Assembly (NCBI GenBank): GCA_017849555.1
Contig: JAFIGU010000061.1
Coordinates: 1 to 37,299, forward strand
DNA from: Sphingomonas sp.
GTDB taxonomy: Bacteria > Pseudomonadota > Alphaproteobacteria > Sphingomonadales > Sphingomonadaceae
DNA length: 37,299 nucleotides
Reading direction: 5' to 3'
Part shown: positions 1-9,027 of the stretch, piece after piece
How the letters are laid out: each line of letters begins with the position of its first letter
Position numbering within the stretch: the first letter of the stretch is position 1
Made by a program: the position numbers and the translations under genes
The notes under the pieces: generated by a model
What the model saw: only the letters and a program-made list of their open reading frames with translations
Told to the model about the DNA's origin: nothing
Databases searched by the model: none

Positions 1-2
1 AT

Positions 3-75
3 GGTTGCTCTCCATTCGATGCTTGGGCCCGGTGTCAATCGTGAGCCCGTTTCTCCATCTTATCGGGGAGCAACC
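3..75. other. Candidate structured RNA or long hairpin
   Basis: An 11-base arm at 3-13 pairs with 65-75 (10 of 11 Watson-Crick, the other G-U on one strand). Inside it GATG/CATC and a 6-bp GGGCYC/GGGCCC stem stack into one elongated hairpin of 73 bases. The inner stem is fully paired (with G-U) only if the minus strand is transcribed; the outer stem is fully paired (with G-U) only on the plus strand. The transcribed strand is therefore unclear. I do not recognise it as a known RNA family. It could be the leader of a gene beyond the left edge, a terminator region or a small RNA. Confidence 0.35.
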
Positions 76-190
76 ACCTCGCCAGCTTGTACGCCGGAAC
101 TTCAACGGAGGGCGAATCGCGCCGCGATTATCCCATGTTTTGGGATTGGGCCGTGCCGCAGACGGCGCCGCCCGCTGCACGAAGAAAGAC

Positions 191-273
191 AGCCCTTCGA
201 CAAGCTCAGGGCGAACGGGATGAGCGATAGCCCCACCGCAAATATCGTTCGGGCTGAGCTTGGCGAAGCCCTG
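191..273. repeat. Sphingomonad-type intergenic palindromic repeat
   Basis: The left arm (about 191-219, core CCCTTCGACAAGCTCAGGG) and right arm (about 245-273, core GGGCTGAGCTTGGCGAAG) are imperfect inverted copies of one another. Sequences of this type are common between genes of sphingomonads and many alphaproteobacteria. In RNA the arms would form a long imperfect hairpin downstream of murB. Confidence 0.7.
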
Positions 274-305
274 CCCTTTCTTGCTCCACGGATGGACGGC
301 GCGCA

Positions 306-1205
306 TCATTTCGCCACCCCGACCCGCTGGATTTCCCATTCGAGCGCGACGCCGCTTTTGGCCTTCACCCGCGCGCGCACTTCCTCGCCCAAGGCCTCGA
401 TATCGGCGCTGGTCGCGCCGCCGAGGTTGATGAGGAAATTGGTATGCTTCTCGCTTACCTGCGCGTCGCCGATGCGCAACCCCCGGCAACCCGCGGAATC
501 GACCAGCGCCCATGCCTTCTCACCCGGCGGGTTCTTGAAGGTCGAGCCCCCGGTCTTGGAACGCAGCGGCTGCGAGGCTTCGCGCGACGCGGCGATACGG
601 TCCATCTCCGCCTGGATCGCCGCCGGCTCGCCGGGCCGCCCGCGCAAGGTGGCGCTCACCACCACCGCGCCTTCGGGCAGGTCGGAATGGCGATAGGTAT
701 AGCCAAGCTCGGCCACCTCCAGCACGCGCCGCTCGCCCGAGCGCAGCACCACCTCGCATTCGACGAGGATATCCGCGGTCTCGCTGCCGTACGCGCCGCC
801 GTTCATCCGCACGAACCCGCCGACCGTGCCGGGGATCGAGCGAAGGAACTCCACCCCCGCGATCCCCGCGTCGCGCGCGGTGGAGGATACGAGGATGCCG
901 CTCGCCCCGCCGCCGCAGACCAGCGTCGTCGCATCGATCGCCTCGACCCTGGCGAAGGGCTTACCGAGCCGCACCACCACGCCGGGCACCCCGCCGTCGC
1001 GCACGATCAGGTTGGAGCCGAGCCCCAGCGCCATCACCGGCACCGCCGGATCGAGCCGCGACAGGAAGCGCGAAAGATCGTCGGCGTCCTTCGGCTCGAA
1101 CAGCCATTGCGCCGCGCCGCCCGCCTTGAACCAAACGAGCGGCGCAAGCGGCGCATCGGGGGTCAGCCGGCCGGCGACCTCGGGCAAGGCGAGGGCGACG
1201 CTCAT
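306..1205 (-). CDS. murB: UDP-N-acetylenolpyruvoylglucosamine reductase MurB
   Basis: This cytoplasmic FAD enzyme reduces UDP-GlcNAc-enolpyruvate to UDP-MurNAc with NADPH, the second committed step of peptidoglycan precursor synthesis. The 299-residue protein shows the FAD-binding [12 protein letters not shown] at 61-72, the RSIPGTVGG segment at about 122-130, the GGSTFKNP motif at 219-226 with proton-donor Ser221, and a C-terminal LEWEIQRVG in which Glu291 matches the second catalytic acid. Its length fits alphaproteobacterial MurB. The reading frame stays open upstream, but ATG at 1205 overlaps the murC stop as ATGA, as at neighbouring junctions, so this start was chosen. It is the last gene of the dcw run visible here. 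Confidence 0.96.
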   Translation of the reverse strand: MSVALALPEVAGRLTPDAPLAPLVWFKAGGAAQWLFEPKDADDLSRFLSRLDPAVPVMALGLGSNLIVRDGGVPGVVVRLGKPFARVEAIDATTLVCGGGASGILVSSTARDAGIAGVEFLRSIPGTVGGFVRMNGGAYGSETADILVECEVVLRSGERRVLEVAELGYTYRHSDLPEGAVVVSATLRGRPGEPAAIQAEMDRIAASREASQPLRSKTGGSTFKNPPGEKAWALVDSAGCRGLRIGDAQVSEKHTNFLINLGGATSADIEALGEEVRARVKAKSGVALEWEIQRVGVAK

Positions 1206-2617
1206 CGTCGCGCGTCGATCGCGGGGCCGAGCCCGGCGGCCCATTTGGTGATATCGCCCGCGCCGAGGCAGACGATCTGGTCCCCGCCGCGCACCGCGCC
1301 CGCGAGCACGTCAGCGAGCGCATCGGCATCAGCCACCGTCGCCGCCGCGCGATGCCCGCGCCGCTTGAGCCCCTCGACCAGCGCCTCGGCATCGGCGCCC
1401 TCGACCGGCGCCTCGCCCGCGGCATAGACCGGGGTGACATAGACCATGTCGGCGTCGTTGAACGCGCTCTGGAAGTCGTCCATCAGATTGGCGAGCCGCG
1501 TGTAGCGGTGCGGCTGGACCACCGCGATCACCCGCCCTGCCGCGCTCTCGCGCGCCGCCGCGAGCACCGCGCGGATCTCGACCGGGTGGTGGCCGTAATC
1601 GTCGATGATCGTCGCCACGCCGTCGTCCGCCCGCACCTCGCCGACCTTGGTGAAGCGGCGCTTGACCCCGCCGAACTTCTCGAACCCCTTCTGGATCGTC
1701 GCATCGTCGATACCGAGTTCGAGCGCGACGCCGATCGCTGCCAGCGCATTCTGGACATTGTGGCGGCCGGGCATCGGCAGATCGATATGCTCGATCGAGC
1801 GCGCGGTGCCGTCGCGGTGGCGGATGATCGCCTCGAAGCGATTGCCGCCGGGATAAGGCACGACATTCACCCCGCGCACGTCGGCCGAGGCGGCGAAGCC
1901 ATAGGTCACGATGCGCCGGTCGCGCACCCGTGGGATCAGCGCCTGCACCTCGGGGTGATCGAGGCACAGCAGCGCCGCGCCATAGAAGGGCACGTTTTCG
2001 ATAAATTCGGCATAAGCCGCCTTAGCGCGTTCGAAATCCCCGTAATGATCGAGATGCTCGGGATCGATATTGGTGACCACCGCGATCGTGCCGTCGAGCC
2101 GCAGGAAGCTGCCGTCGCTTTCGTCGGCCTCGACCACCATCCAGTCGCTGTCGCCCAGCCGGGCGTTGCTGCCATAGCTGTTGATGATCCCGCCGTTGAT
2201 CACGGTCGGATCGACCCCGCCCGCATCGAGCAGCGCCGCGACCATCGAGGTGGTGGTGGTCTTGCCGTGCGTCCCCGCCACCGCGACGGTCGATTTGAGC
2301 CGCATCAGTTCGGCGAGCATCTCCGCGCGGCGCACCACCGGGATGCGGCGTTCGAGCGCAGCCTCGACCTCGGGGTTGCCGCGCTTGATCGCGGTGGAGG
2401 TGACGACCACCGCCGCATCGCCGAGATTTTCCGCCTTATGCCCGATCGCGACCGCGATGCCCTTGGCGCGCAGCCCCTCGACGACATAGCCTTCGGCGAC
2501 GTCCGAGCCCTGCACCGCATAGCCGAGGTTGTTCATCACCTCGGCGATCCCCGACATGCCGATCCCGCCGATGCCGACGAAATGGATCGTGCCGATATTG
2601 GTGGGGACGCCCTTCAC
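1202..2617 (-). CDS. murC: UDP-N-acetylmuramate--L-alanine ligase MurC
   Basis: MurC is the ATP-dependent ligase that adds L-alanine to UDP-MurNAc, the first amino acid of the stem peptide. The 471-residue protein begins with the Rossmann-type UDP-binding GIGGIGMSG at 15-23, followed by the Mur ligase P-loop GTHGKTTTT at 115-123. The central-domain EADESDGSF and [13 protein letters not shown] motifs come next, then the C-terminal-domain [10 protein letters not shown]. Length and domain order are typical. Its ATG overlaps the murG stop and its stop overlaps the murB start, both as ATGA, so it is translationally coupled on both sides. Confidence 0.97.
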   Translation of the reverse strand: MKGVPTNIGTIHFVGIGGIGMSGIAEVMNNLGYAVQGSDVAEGYVVEGLRAKGIAVAIGHKAENLGDAAVVVTSTAIKRGNPEVEAALERRIPVVRRAEMLAELMRLKSTVAVAGTHGKTTTTSMVAALLDAGGVDPTVINGGIINSYGSNARLGDSDWMVVEADESDGSFLRLDGTIAVVTNIDPEHLDHYGDFERAKAAYAEFIENVPFYGAALLCLDHPEVQALIPRVRDRRIVTYGFAASADVRGVNVVPYPGGNRFEAIIRHRDGTARSIEHIDLPMPGRHNVQNALAAIGVALELGIDDATIQKGFEKFGGVKRRFTKVGEVRADDGVATIIDDYGHHPVEIRAVLAAARESAAGRVIAVVQPHRYTRLANLMDDFQSAFNDADMVYVTPVYAAGEAPVEGADAEALVEGLKRRGHRAAATVADADALADVLAGAVRGGDQIVCLGAGDITKWAAGLGPAIDARR

Positions 2618-3759
2618 GCGAACGCCTCCTTGCGCACCACCGGGCCGACCGGGAGCGCGATGCTCGGCGCGTCGAGGCTTTCGACCAGATCGGCCAGATC
2701 GCGCGCCGCATCGGGCTTGCCGCAGGCGCGGGCGCGACCCGCGGCATTTTCGAGCGCTTCAGGATCGAGACCGAGTTTCTGCATCTGCTTGGCGAGTTCC
2801 GACGGGGTGAACTGGCGCTGCGCGATCGTCCGCGCACCGCCCGCAAGCGTCATCTCGCGCGCATTGGCGGTCTGGTGGTCGTCGGTCGCCGAGGGCAAGG
2901 GCACGAGGATCGCGGGGCGCCCGGCGACGGTCAGTTCGGCGATCGTCGAGGCGCCGGCACGCGCGATCACGACATGCGCCCAGCCGAGATGTTCGGGCAG
3001 GTCGGGGAGATAGGTCGCGAGATCGGCGGCGATATCGAGCTCGGCATATTTGGCGCGCGCGGCGTCGATATCCTCGATCCGCGCCTGATGCGTCACCTGC
3101 AGCCGGCGACGAAAGGCGACCGGGAGCAGCGCGAGCCCGTCGGGCACCACCTGGCTCAGCACGCTCGCCCCCTGCGACCCGCCGGTGACGAGGACACGGA
3201 AGATGCCGTCCTCCTCGAGCAGCGGATAAGGCTTCGCCCGCAGCGCGAGGACATTGTCGCGCACCGGATTGCCGACGCAATGCGTCTTGCCGAGCAGTTT
3301 CGGCTTCAATCGCTGGGTCTCGGCATAAGAGGTGGCGATCGCATCGACCCGCGCCGCGACCAGCCGGTTGACCCGCCCGAGCACCGCATTCTGCTCGTGG
3401 ATCGCGGTCGGGATCTTCTCGGCGAACGCCGCCGCCAGCGCCGGGAAAGCGGGATAGCCGCCGAAACCGATCACCGCCGCCGGGGTGAAGGTGCGATAGA
3501 GCTGGCGCGCCATCGCCCGGCCACGCCACATCTCGCGCGCCGCCTTGGCCCAGCCGACCGGGCCGCCGCTGAACCGCCCGGCGGGCAGCACATGCGTCTG
3601 TACCCCGTCGAACAGCCCGGGGAAGCGCACCCCGCGTTCGTCGGACACCAGAGCGACGCGATGCCCGCGCCGGATCAGTTCTTCGGCTAATGCAGCAGCG
3701 GGCACCATGTGCCCGCCCGTACCGCCCGCCGCGAGAACGAAGTGCCGCGGGCGCGTCAT
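2614..3759 (-). CDS. murG: UDP-GlcNAc:lipid I N-acetylglucosamine transferase MurG
   Basis: MurG is a peripheral inner-membrane GT28 glycosyltransferase that converts lipid I to lipid II by transferring GlcNAc. The 381-residue protein has the N-terminal G-loop GGTGGH at 12-17. Its C-terminal donor-binding region includes [15 protein letters not shown] and the [14 protein letters not shown] segment, all diagnostic. Start (with ftsW) and stop (with murC) are 4-bp ATGA overlaps. Placement between FtsW and MurC is the usual proteobacterial order. Confidence 0.97.
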   Translation of the reverse strand: MTRPRHFVLAAGGTGGHMVPAAALAEELIRRGHRVALVSDERGVRFPGLFDGVQTHVLPAGRFSGGPVGWAKAAREMWRGRAMARQLYRTFTPAAVIGFGGYPAFPALAAAFAEKIPTAIHEQNAVLGRVNRLVAARVDAIATSYAETQRLKPKLLGKTHCVGNPVRDNVLALRAKPYPLLEEDGIFRVLVTGGSQGASVLSQVVPDGLALLPVAFRRRLQVTHQARIEDIDAARAKYAELDIAADLATYLPDLPEHLGWAHVVIARAGASTIAELTVAGRPAILVPLPSATDDHQTANAREMTLAGGARTIAQRQFTPSELAKQMQKLGLDPEALENAAGRARACGKPDAARDLADLVESLDAPSIALPVGPVVRKEAFA

Positions 3760-4988
3760 AGCGGCCCCCAGCGCGTGACATAGGGGCTGCGCAGCAGGAA
3801 CGGATTGCGCCGCGTGAAGGTAAGCAACAGGCCCATCCCGATCGACAGCGCGACCATCGATGAACCGCCATAACTGATGAACGGCAACGTCATGCCCTTT
3901 GACGGCGCGAGGCCGGTGTTGACCGCCATCGAGACCAGCGCCTGCGCGCCGAACTGCGTGGCGAGCCCGCCGGCCGCGAGCAATTTGAAATTATCCTGTT
4001 CGTCGAGCAGTTTCACGAAGACGCGCACCACGATCGCCAGAAACGTCACCGCGATCACCATACACGCAATCAACCCGAACTCCTCGCCGATGACCGAGTA
4101 GATATAGTCGGTGTGCGCTTCGGGAAGCCCGAATTTCACCGTGCCGCCGCCGGGGCCGGTGCCGGTCCACCCGCCGGCGGTGAGCGTGGCATGCGCGGCG
4201 TTGGTCTGGAAATGGTCGCTCGCCCCCGTCCCCTCGGCATCGGGGAACAGAAAGGCGTCGATCCGCGCGCGCGCGGTGCCGTAGAAGATATAGGCCGCGA
4301 CCAGCGCCGCGGGGGCCATCGCGACGAAGCCCGCGATCGTCCGCATCGGCGTGCCCGCGATCATCAGCAGCGCCAGCCACACCGCGCAGAAGATGATCGT
4401 CTGCCCCAGATCGGGCTGGAGCATCAGCATCCCCGCCACCGCGACGGTGATCGCAAAGGTGATCGTGGTGACCGGCAGGTCCTGGTCGCGCGCGCGCAGC
4501 GAGAGCAGCCAGGCGATCGTGACGATGAAGCACGGCTTGAGGAATTCGGACGGCTGGAATTGCGCGACGCCGAAGCCGATCCAGCGCCGCGCGCCGTTCA
4601 CCGTCACGCCGATCAGCGGGGTGAGCGCGAGCAGCCCCGCGAACACGCCGCAGCCGAGCACCGCGAGCCGCCGCGCGGTGTTGACCGGCAGCATCGAGGT
4701 GACGAACAGCACCGGCAGCGATACCGCCACCCACATCACCTGCCGCCAGAAATAATAGAGCGGCGGGAATTTCATATGCTCGCCCGAATAGCGCACCGCG
4801 CTCGCCGGGCTCGCCGCCGCCACCGCGAGCAGCCCGACCGCGATCAGCCCGAGCGTCAGCAGCAGCAATACGCGATCGGTATCCCAGAACCACGTGCCGA
4901 GCGGCGAACGATCGCCGCGCCCGCCGCGCCCCTTGAGCCGCGCACGGAGCCCCGCCTCGTTCAGGATCTCGGCCTTTTCCTCGCTCAT
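3756..4988 (-). CDS. ftsW: Septal peptidoglycan polymerase FtsW (SEDS family)
   Basis: FtsW is a polytopic inner-membrane SEDS glycosyltransferase that polymerises lipid II at the division site together with its partner FtsI. The 410-residue protein has a roughly 40-residue charged cytoplasmic N-terminus and then about ten hydrophobic segments. Signature motifs are NGARRWIG (131-138), QPSEF (145-149), AHTDYIYSVIGEE (291-303, with Asp294 in the position of the catalytic Asp of E. coli FtsW) and the C-terminal PFISYGGSS. It is coupled to murD and murG by ATGA overlaps. Confidence 0.96.
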   Translation of the reverse strand: MSEEKAEILNEAGLRARLKGRGGRGDRSPLGTWFWDTDRVLLLLTLGLIAVGLLAVAAASPASAVRYSGEHMKFPPLYYFWRQVMWVAVSLPVLFVTSMLPVNTARRLAVLGCGVFAGLLALTPLIGVTVNGARRWIGFGVAQFQPSEFLKPCFIVTIAWLLSLRARDQDLPVTTITFAITVAVAGMLMLQPDLGQTIIFCAVWLALLMIAGTPMRTIAGFVAMAPAALVAAYIFYGTARARIDAFLFPDAEGTGASDHFQTNAAHATLTAGGWTGTGPGGGTVKFGLPEAHTDYIYSVIGEEFGLIACMVIAVTFLAIVVRVFVKLLDEQDNFKLLAAGGLATQFGAQALVSMAVNTGLAPSKGMTLPFISYGGSSMVALSIGMGLLLTFTRRNPFLLRSPYVTRWGPL

Positions 4989-6268
4989 GCCAGCGCCCCC
5001 ACCGCGTCGCGAAATGCCTGTCCGCGATGCTCATAGTCGCGGAACTGATCGAAGGAAGCCGCCGCGGGCGACAGCAGCACGGTTTCCCCCGGCTGCGCCG
5101 CCTGCGCCGCGCGCTCCACCGCCGTCGCCAGCGTCCCCGCTTCCTCGACCGGTATCACGTCGCGCAGGATCGCGGCGAACCGCGCCCCGGCCTCGCCGAT
5201 CGTATAGGCACGGACGACATGATCGAACCACGGGCGGCAGGCGTCGAGATCGTCGCCCTTGGCGCGCCCGCCGACGATCCAATGCACCCGCGGAAAGGCG
5301 CCGAGCGCCGGCGCGGTACTTTCGGGATTGGTCGCCTTGCTGTCGTCGACATACGCGACGCCGCGCACTTCCCCCACCTTTTCCATGCGATGCGGGAGGC
5401 CGGCGAAACTCTCCAGCGCGCGATCGATCGTCGCTTCGTCGACGCCCAGCGCCTTGGCCACCGCGATCGCGGCGAGCGCGTTCTGCGCATTATGCGGCCC
5501 TTGCAGGCTCGGCCAGCGCGACTGATCGAGGCATACGCCCGGCGCGATCTTGGTGAGGTGCTCGGCGCGCGCCGACAATGACCGGGCGATCTCGGCCGAG
5601 GGCACGTCGCCGATCCCGATCACCGCCTCATGCACGGGCGACTGCATCGCGAACAGCCGTGCCTTGGACGCGGCATAGCCGGCGAAGCCGTCGTAGCGAT
5701 CGAGATGATCGGGGGTGAGGTTGAGCAGCACCGCGACATCGCAGTCGAGGCTGTGGGTCAGATCGATCTGATAACTCGACAGTTCGAGCACATAGACCCC
5801 GCCGACCGGTAGCGGCGCCTGCGCGAGGATCGGCAGACCGATATTGCCCCCCATTAGCGCGGGGATGCCGGCCTGCTTCAGAATATGCGTGACGAGCGCG
5901 GTGGTGGTCGATTTGCCGTTGGTGCCGGTGATGCCGACCACCTTATGCGGCGGCAGCTCGGCGCGCGCCTCGGCGAACAGCTCGATATCGCCGGTGATCG
6001 CCACCCCCGCCGCGCGCGCCTTGGCCGCGAGCGGGTGGGTGTTGAGCGGGACCCCGGGGGAGACGACCAGCGCGTCGAACCCGGCGAGGTCGATCGTATC
6101 GAGATCGGCGATCGTCGCGCCTTCTATCCCCTCGCGCCGGTCGGCGTTGCTGTCCCAGGCGGTGACGTCGGCGCCACCCGCGACCAGCGCGCGCACCGTC
6201 GCCACGCCGGTCCGCGCGAGACCGAGCACCGCATAACGTTTGCCGCGCCAGGAGGAGGAGACGATCAT
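4985..6268 (-). CDS. murD: UDP-MurNAc-L-alanine--D-glutamate ligase MurD
   Basis: MurD adds D-glutamate to UDP-MurNAc-L-Ala using ATP. From the ATG at 6268 the protein has 427 residues. It carries an N-terminal Rossmann segment (AVLGLARTGVA), the P-loop GTNGKST at 115-121, the NLTPDHLDRYDGF central motif and a C-terminal VDDSKATNP segment typical of MurD. A GTG at 6286, preceded by GAGGTGG at good spacing, would add six residues. The ATG has a weaker GGGAG about nine bases upstream, so the start is not settled. It lies 160 bases from mraY, the widest gap in the cluster. The stop overlaps ftsW as ATGA. Confidence 0.95.
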   Translation of the reverse strand: MIVSSSWRGKRYAVLGLARTGVATVRALVAGGADVTAWDSNADRREGIEGATIADLDTIDLAGFDALVVSPGVPLNTHPLAAKARAAGVAITGDIELFAEARAELPPHKVVGITGTNGKSTTTALVTHILKQAGIPALMGGNIGLPILAQAPLPVGGVYVLELSSYQIDLTHSLDCDVAVLLNLTPDHLDRYDGFAGYAASKARLFAMQSPVHEAVIGIGDVPSAEIARSLSARAEHLTKIAPGVCLDQSRWPSLQGPHNAQNALAAIAVAKALGVDEATIDRALESFAGLPHRMEKVGEVRGVAYVDDSKATNPESTAPALGAFPRVHWIVGGRAKGDDLDACRPWFDHVVRAYTIGEAGARFAAILRDVIPVEEAGTLATAVERAAQAAQPGETVLLSPAAASFDQFRDYEHRGQAFRDAVGALA

Positions 6269-6310
6269 GCGCCCGTTCTCCCGCACCCTGTAACCACCTC
6301 GGCGAAGGAC

Positions 6311-6360
6311 GGGGTCCAGGTACGACCGGCCCGATGCTGGACCCCGGCCTGCGCCGGGGT
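6311..6360. repeat. Overlapping hairpins upstream of murD
   Basis: Two mutually exclusive stems share bases 6341-6345. One is a perfect 9-bp pairing of 6311-6319 with 6337-6345. The other is a perfect 8-bp hairpin, 6341-6348 with 6353-6360, closed by loop CTGC. In the mraY-murD transcript they lie just before the murD ribosome-binding region, so a switch in pairing could affect it. The shorter stem belongs to the ACCCCGGC/GCCGGGGT type seen again at 36731. Confidence 0.6.
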
Positions 6361-6384
6361 GGTCGCATGTGCTTGCGGCATGAG

Positions 6385-6404
6385 ATCCCCGCCTGCGCGG
6401 GGAT
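6385..6404. repeat. 20-base palindromic hairpin with CTGC loop
   Basis: Perfect 8-bp stem ATCCCCGC/GCGGGGAT with loop CTGC. Loop and architecture are identical to the hairpin at 6341-6360, which lies 24 bases away. They look like two copies of one repeat type placed in tandem in the mraY-murD gap. Confidence 0.7.
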
Positions 6405-6410
6405 GCAGTG

Positions 6411-6432
6411 AAAAGGATGTGCGCATCCTTTT
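6411..6432 (-). terminator. Terminator-like hairpin directly after mraY
   Basis: A perfect 9-bp stem AAAAGGATG/CATCCTTTT with a 4-base loop overlaps the end of the mraY stop codon. Read on the minus strand, it has an A-rich ascending arm and ends in four U. It resembles a weak intrinsic terminator or attenuator inside an essential operon. The stem is AT-rich and short, so partial read-through or a role in mRNA processing is as likely as full termination. Confidence 0.5.
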
Positions 6433-7502
6433 CACCGCAGCTTCAACGTCGACAGCCCGGCAAGCGCGAGCACCAAGGCGATGATCCAGAATCGGATCAC
6501 CACAGTCGGCTCGCTCCAGCCCAATTGCTCGAAATGGTGGTGAATCGGCGCCATGCGGAACACGCGTTTGCCGGTGCGCTTGTACACCGCGACCTGGATG
6601 ATCACCGACAAGGCCTCGACCACGAACAGCCCGCCGATGATCCCCAGCACGATCTCGTGATGCGCGATCACCGCGATCGTCCCCAGCGCCCCGCCGAGCG
6701 CGAGGCTGCCGGTATCGCCCATGAACACCGCCGCGGGCGGCGCATTATACCAGAGGAAGGCGAGCCCCGCCCCGACCATCGCGCCGCAGAATATCGCCAG
6801 ATCGCCCGCGCGCGGCACGTGCGGAATGCCAAGATAATCGGCGAACTTCACGTTGCCGGCGAGATAGGCGATGATCATGAACGCCACCGCGGCGATGATC
6901 ACCGGCATCGTCGCCAGCCCGTCGAGCCCGTCGGTCAGATTGACCGCATTGCCGAACGATACGATCGTGAAGGCGGCGAACAGCGGGTAAAGATACCCCA
7001 ATTCCAGATAGTAACGGTTGGTGAACGGCAGGAACAGCCCGGTGCCGTTCTCCTGGCTGATGATCCACGCCGCGGCGCCCGCGATGAGGAATTCGAGCAG
7101 CAGCCGCACCCGCCCCGGTATCCCGGCGGTGGTCGCCTTGGTCACCTTGTCGTAATCGTCCATGAACCCGATCGCGCCGAAGCCGAGCGTCACGAACAGG
7201 CTGGCCCAGACGAACGGATTCCTGAGATCCATCCAGATCAGGATCGCGAGGCTGAGGCTGGTGAGGATCATCAGCCCGCCCATCGTCGGCGTACCGCGCT
7301 TGGCGAGATGGGTCTGCGGCCCGTCGGCGCGGATCGGCTGGCCCTTGCCCTGCCGCACGCGCAGCCAGCCGATGAACTTCGGCCCGATGATCAGCCCGAT
7401 GAACAGGGCCGTCGCCACCGCGCCGCCGGTACGGAAGGAAAGATAGCGGATGAGATTGAGGACACTCGGGAAACCGAGGCTCTCGGCGATCAGGTACAAC
7501 AC
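6432..7502 (-). CDS. mraY: Phospho-N-acetylmuramoyl-pentapeptide-transferase MraY
   Basis: MraY is the integral membrane enzyme that transfers phospho-MurNAc-pentapeptide from UDP to undecaprenyl phosphate, forming lipid I. The 356-residue, roughly ten-helix protein shows the family motifs in order: [12 protein letters not shown] (65-76), the Mg-binding DDYDK (115-119), [10 protein letters not shown] (188-197), [11 protein letters not shown] and HHHFEQLGW near the C-terminus. It begins with GTG two bases after the murF TAA stop, so it is very probably coupled to murF. A terminator-like hairpin abuts its own stop. Confidence 0.97.
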   Translation of the reverse strand: MLYLIAESLGFPSVLNLIRYLSFRTGGAVATALFIGLIIGPKFIGWLRVRQGKGQPIRADGPQTHLAKRGTPTMGGLMILTSLSLAILIWMDLRNPFVWASLFVTLGFGAIGFMDDYDKVTKATTAGIPGRVRLLLEFLIAGAAAWIISQENGTGLFLPFTNRYYLELGYLYPLFAAFTIVSFGNAVNLTDGLDGLATMPVIIAAVAFMIIAYLAGNVKFADYLGIPHVPRAGDLAIFCGAMVGAGLAFLWYNAPPAAVFMGDTGSLALGGALGTIAVIAHHEIVLGIIGGLFVVEALSVIIQVAVYKRTGKRVFRMAPIHHHFEQLGWSEPTVVIRFWIIALVLALAGLSTLKLR

Positions 7503-7504
7503 TT

Positions 7505-8869
7505 TTACACGCCCCCGGCGAGCGCCGCGACGACGCGCGACAACCCGACTCCGTTCGATCCCTTGACGAGCACCGCATCGCCCGGCGCGATCATCTGAGC
7601 CAGACGATCCAGCGCGCTTGCGGCATCGGGCACATGGACGAAATCGACGCGCCCCTCAAGGGCCTCCGCCAGCGGTGTCATCTTTTCGCCGACCAGCAGC
7701 GCCGTTTCGACGTGCGCGGCCAGCACCGGCTCGGCCAAGGCGGCGTGATAGGCGTCGCTCGCCTCGCCCAGTTCGCGCATTTCGCCCAGCACCGCGACAT
7801 GCCGCCCTGGCTCGTGCGCCAGCACCGCCAGCGTCGCCGCCATCGAGGCGGGGTTGGCGTTGTAGCTCTCGTCGATCACCAGCGCCTCGCCTCCCTTTAC
7901 CGTCGCGGTGAAGCGTTCGCCGCGCCCCTGCAGCCCGCCGAGCTCGCCCAAAGCGAGCCCCGCCAGCCCGAGATCGCCGCCCGCCGCATCGACCGCCGCG
8001 ATCGCCGCCAGCGCGTTCGACACCCAATGATTGCCCGGCTGGGCGATCGTGAAGCTCAGCTCTCGCTCGCCGACCCTGGCGGTGACGAAGGTGCCGTTCG
8101 CCAGCCGCATCGCCTCGACCGGGTGGACATCGGCGCCGGCATCGCGCCCGAAGGTGACGATCCGCGCGGCATAAGGCGTGGCCGCCGCGATCAGCCGGTC
8201 GCGATGCGGGCTGTCATAAGGGACGATCGCCACCCCGCCGGGCTCCAACCCGCGGAAGATCTCACCCTTGGCATCGGCGATCGCGCTTTCGTCGGGGAAG
8301 AATTCGGTGTGCGCCGGGGCGATCGCGGTGACGATCGCGATATGCGGCCGGACGAGCGTGGTGAGATGCGCGAGCTCGCCGGCGTGGCTCATCCCCATTT
8401 CGAACACGCCGAAGCGCGTGTCGCGCGGCATCCGCGCGAGGCTGAGCGGGACCCCGGTGTGGTTGTTGTAGCTCTTGACCGAACGATGCACCGCGCCGCG
8501 CGCGCCGCGATCGAGCGCGGCGAACAGCGCCTCCTTGGTCGAGGTCTTGCCGACCGACCCGGTGACGCCGATCACCTTACCCTGCATCCGCGCCCGCGCC
8601 GCGCGGCCCAGATCCTCCAGCGCGGCGAAGGTATCGGCGACGCGGACGTAAGGGTGCGCGGTATCTTGCGATACCAGCGCACCCGCCGCGCCCCGCGCGA
8701 AGGCTCCATCGAGGAATTTGTGGCCGTCGGTTTCCGCGCCCTTCATCGCGACGAACAGATCGCCGCTGCCGATCTCACGGCTGTCGAACGCGACCCCCGA
8801 AACGGCGAAGTCGGCAGAAGGCGTGCCGCCGGTGGCGGCCGCGATCTCGGCTGAGGTCCAGAGCGTCAT
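7505..8869 (-). CDS. murF: UDP-MurNAc-tripeptide--D-alanyl-D-alanine ligase MurF
   Basis: MurF adds D-Ala-D-Ala to the UDP-MurNAc-tripeptide, completing the cytoplasmic precursor. The 454-residue protein has the N-terminal [17 protein letters not shown] segment (about 28-44), the P-loop GSVGKTS (104-110), the [13 protein letters not shown] motif and the C-terminal [12 protein letters not shown] motif characteristic of MurF. Unlike most of the cluster it does not overlap its upstream neighbour. Its ATG lies 26 bases after the small ORF at 8896-9027, without an obvious strong Shine-Dalgarno sequence, so its translation may depend on that ORF or on murE. Confidence 0.96.
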   Translation of the reverse strand: MTLWTSAEIAAATGGTPSADFAVSGVAFDSREIGSGDLFVAMKGAETDGHKFLDGAFARGAAGALVSQDTAHPYVRVADTFAALEDLGRAARARMQGKVIGVTGSVGKTSTKEALFAALDRGARGAVHRSVKSYNNHTGVPLSLARMPRDTRFGVFEMGMSHAGELAHLTTLVRPHIAIVTAIAPAHTEFFPDESAIADAKGEIFRGLEPGGVAIVPYDSPHRDRLIAAATPYAARIVTFGRDAGADVHPVEAMRLANGTFVTARVGERELSFTIAQPGNHWVSNALAAIAAVDAAGGDLGLAGLALGELGGLQGRGERFTATVKGGEALVIDESYNANPASMAATLAVLAHEPGRHVAVLGEMRELGEASDAYHAALAEPVLAAHVETALLVGEKMTPLAEALEGRVDFVHVPDAASALDRLAQMIAPGDAVLVKGSNGVGLSRVVAALAGGV

Positions 8870-8895
8870 TACCCGGCTATAGGATCAGGGCCGCG

Positions 8896-9027
8896 TCAAC
8901 GCAGCCCGCTCACCGCATCGCCGGTGACCAGTTCGTATCGCAGCCCGAGCTTGCGACGCTCGCGCGGGCGCTTCTCGCCGTCCACCTGGGCGAACGGACG
9001 GGCGGGGATGTTGATCTTCCTTTTCAC
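8896..9027 (-). CDS. Small basic 43-residue protein coupled to murE
   Basis: This reading frame fills most of the 154-base gap between murE and murF. It starts with GTG at 9027, overlapping the murE TGA as GTGA, the same 4-bp coupling used across the cluster. GGGAGGT lies three bases upstream (9031-9037), a near-perfect Shine-Dalgarno sequence. The product begins MKRKINIPARPF, contains the charged run EKRPRERRKLG and ends SGLR. By my count it has 12 Lys/Arg against 5 Asp/Glu, no hydrophobic segment, and 36 of 43 codons ending in G or C, like its neighbours. I do not recognise the family. It may bind RNA or a Mur enzyme, or be a leader ORF that keeps ribosomes moving into murF. Confidence 0.6.
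   Translation of the reverse strand: MKRKINIPARPFAQVDGEKRPRERRKLGLRYELVTGDAVSGLR

Larger units (their letters stand above)
1..305. other. Gene-free region downstream of murB
   Basis: No convincing coding sequence is visible on either strand. In many alphaproteobacteria murB is followed directly by ddl, but the ddl N-terminal signature (VLxGGxSxE) was not found in any reverse frame. The interval holds a long hairpin (3-75), a perfect 7-bp palindrome with a 1-base spacer (115-129), a 5-bp stem (131-145) and a repeat-type inverted pair (191-273). The dcw operon may therefore end or pause here. The continuation beyond the left edge is unknown. Confidence 0.6.

Noticed and set aside
1..696. Long plus-strand reading frame across the left edge and into murB
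   Set aside because: Most of it is antisense to murB, the product is low-complexity and Arg/Pro-rich, and it has no family features.
1352..3013. Plus-strand frame of 553 codons opposite murC and murG
   Set aside because: Same antisense artefact; no domain, signal or ribosome-binding site.
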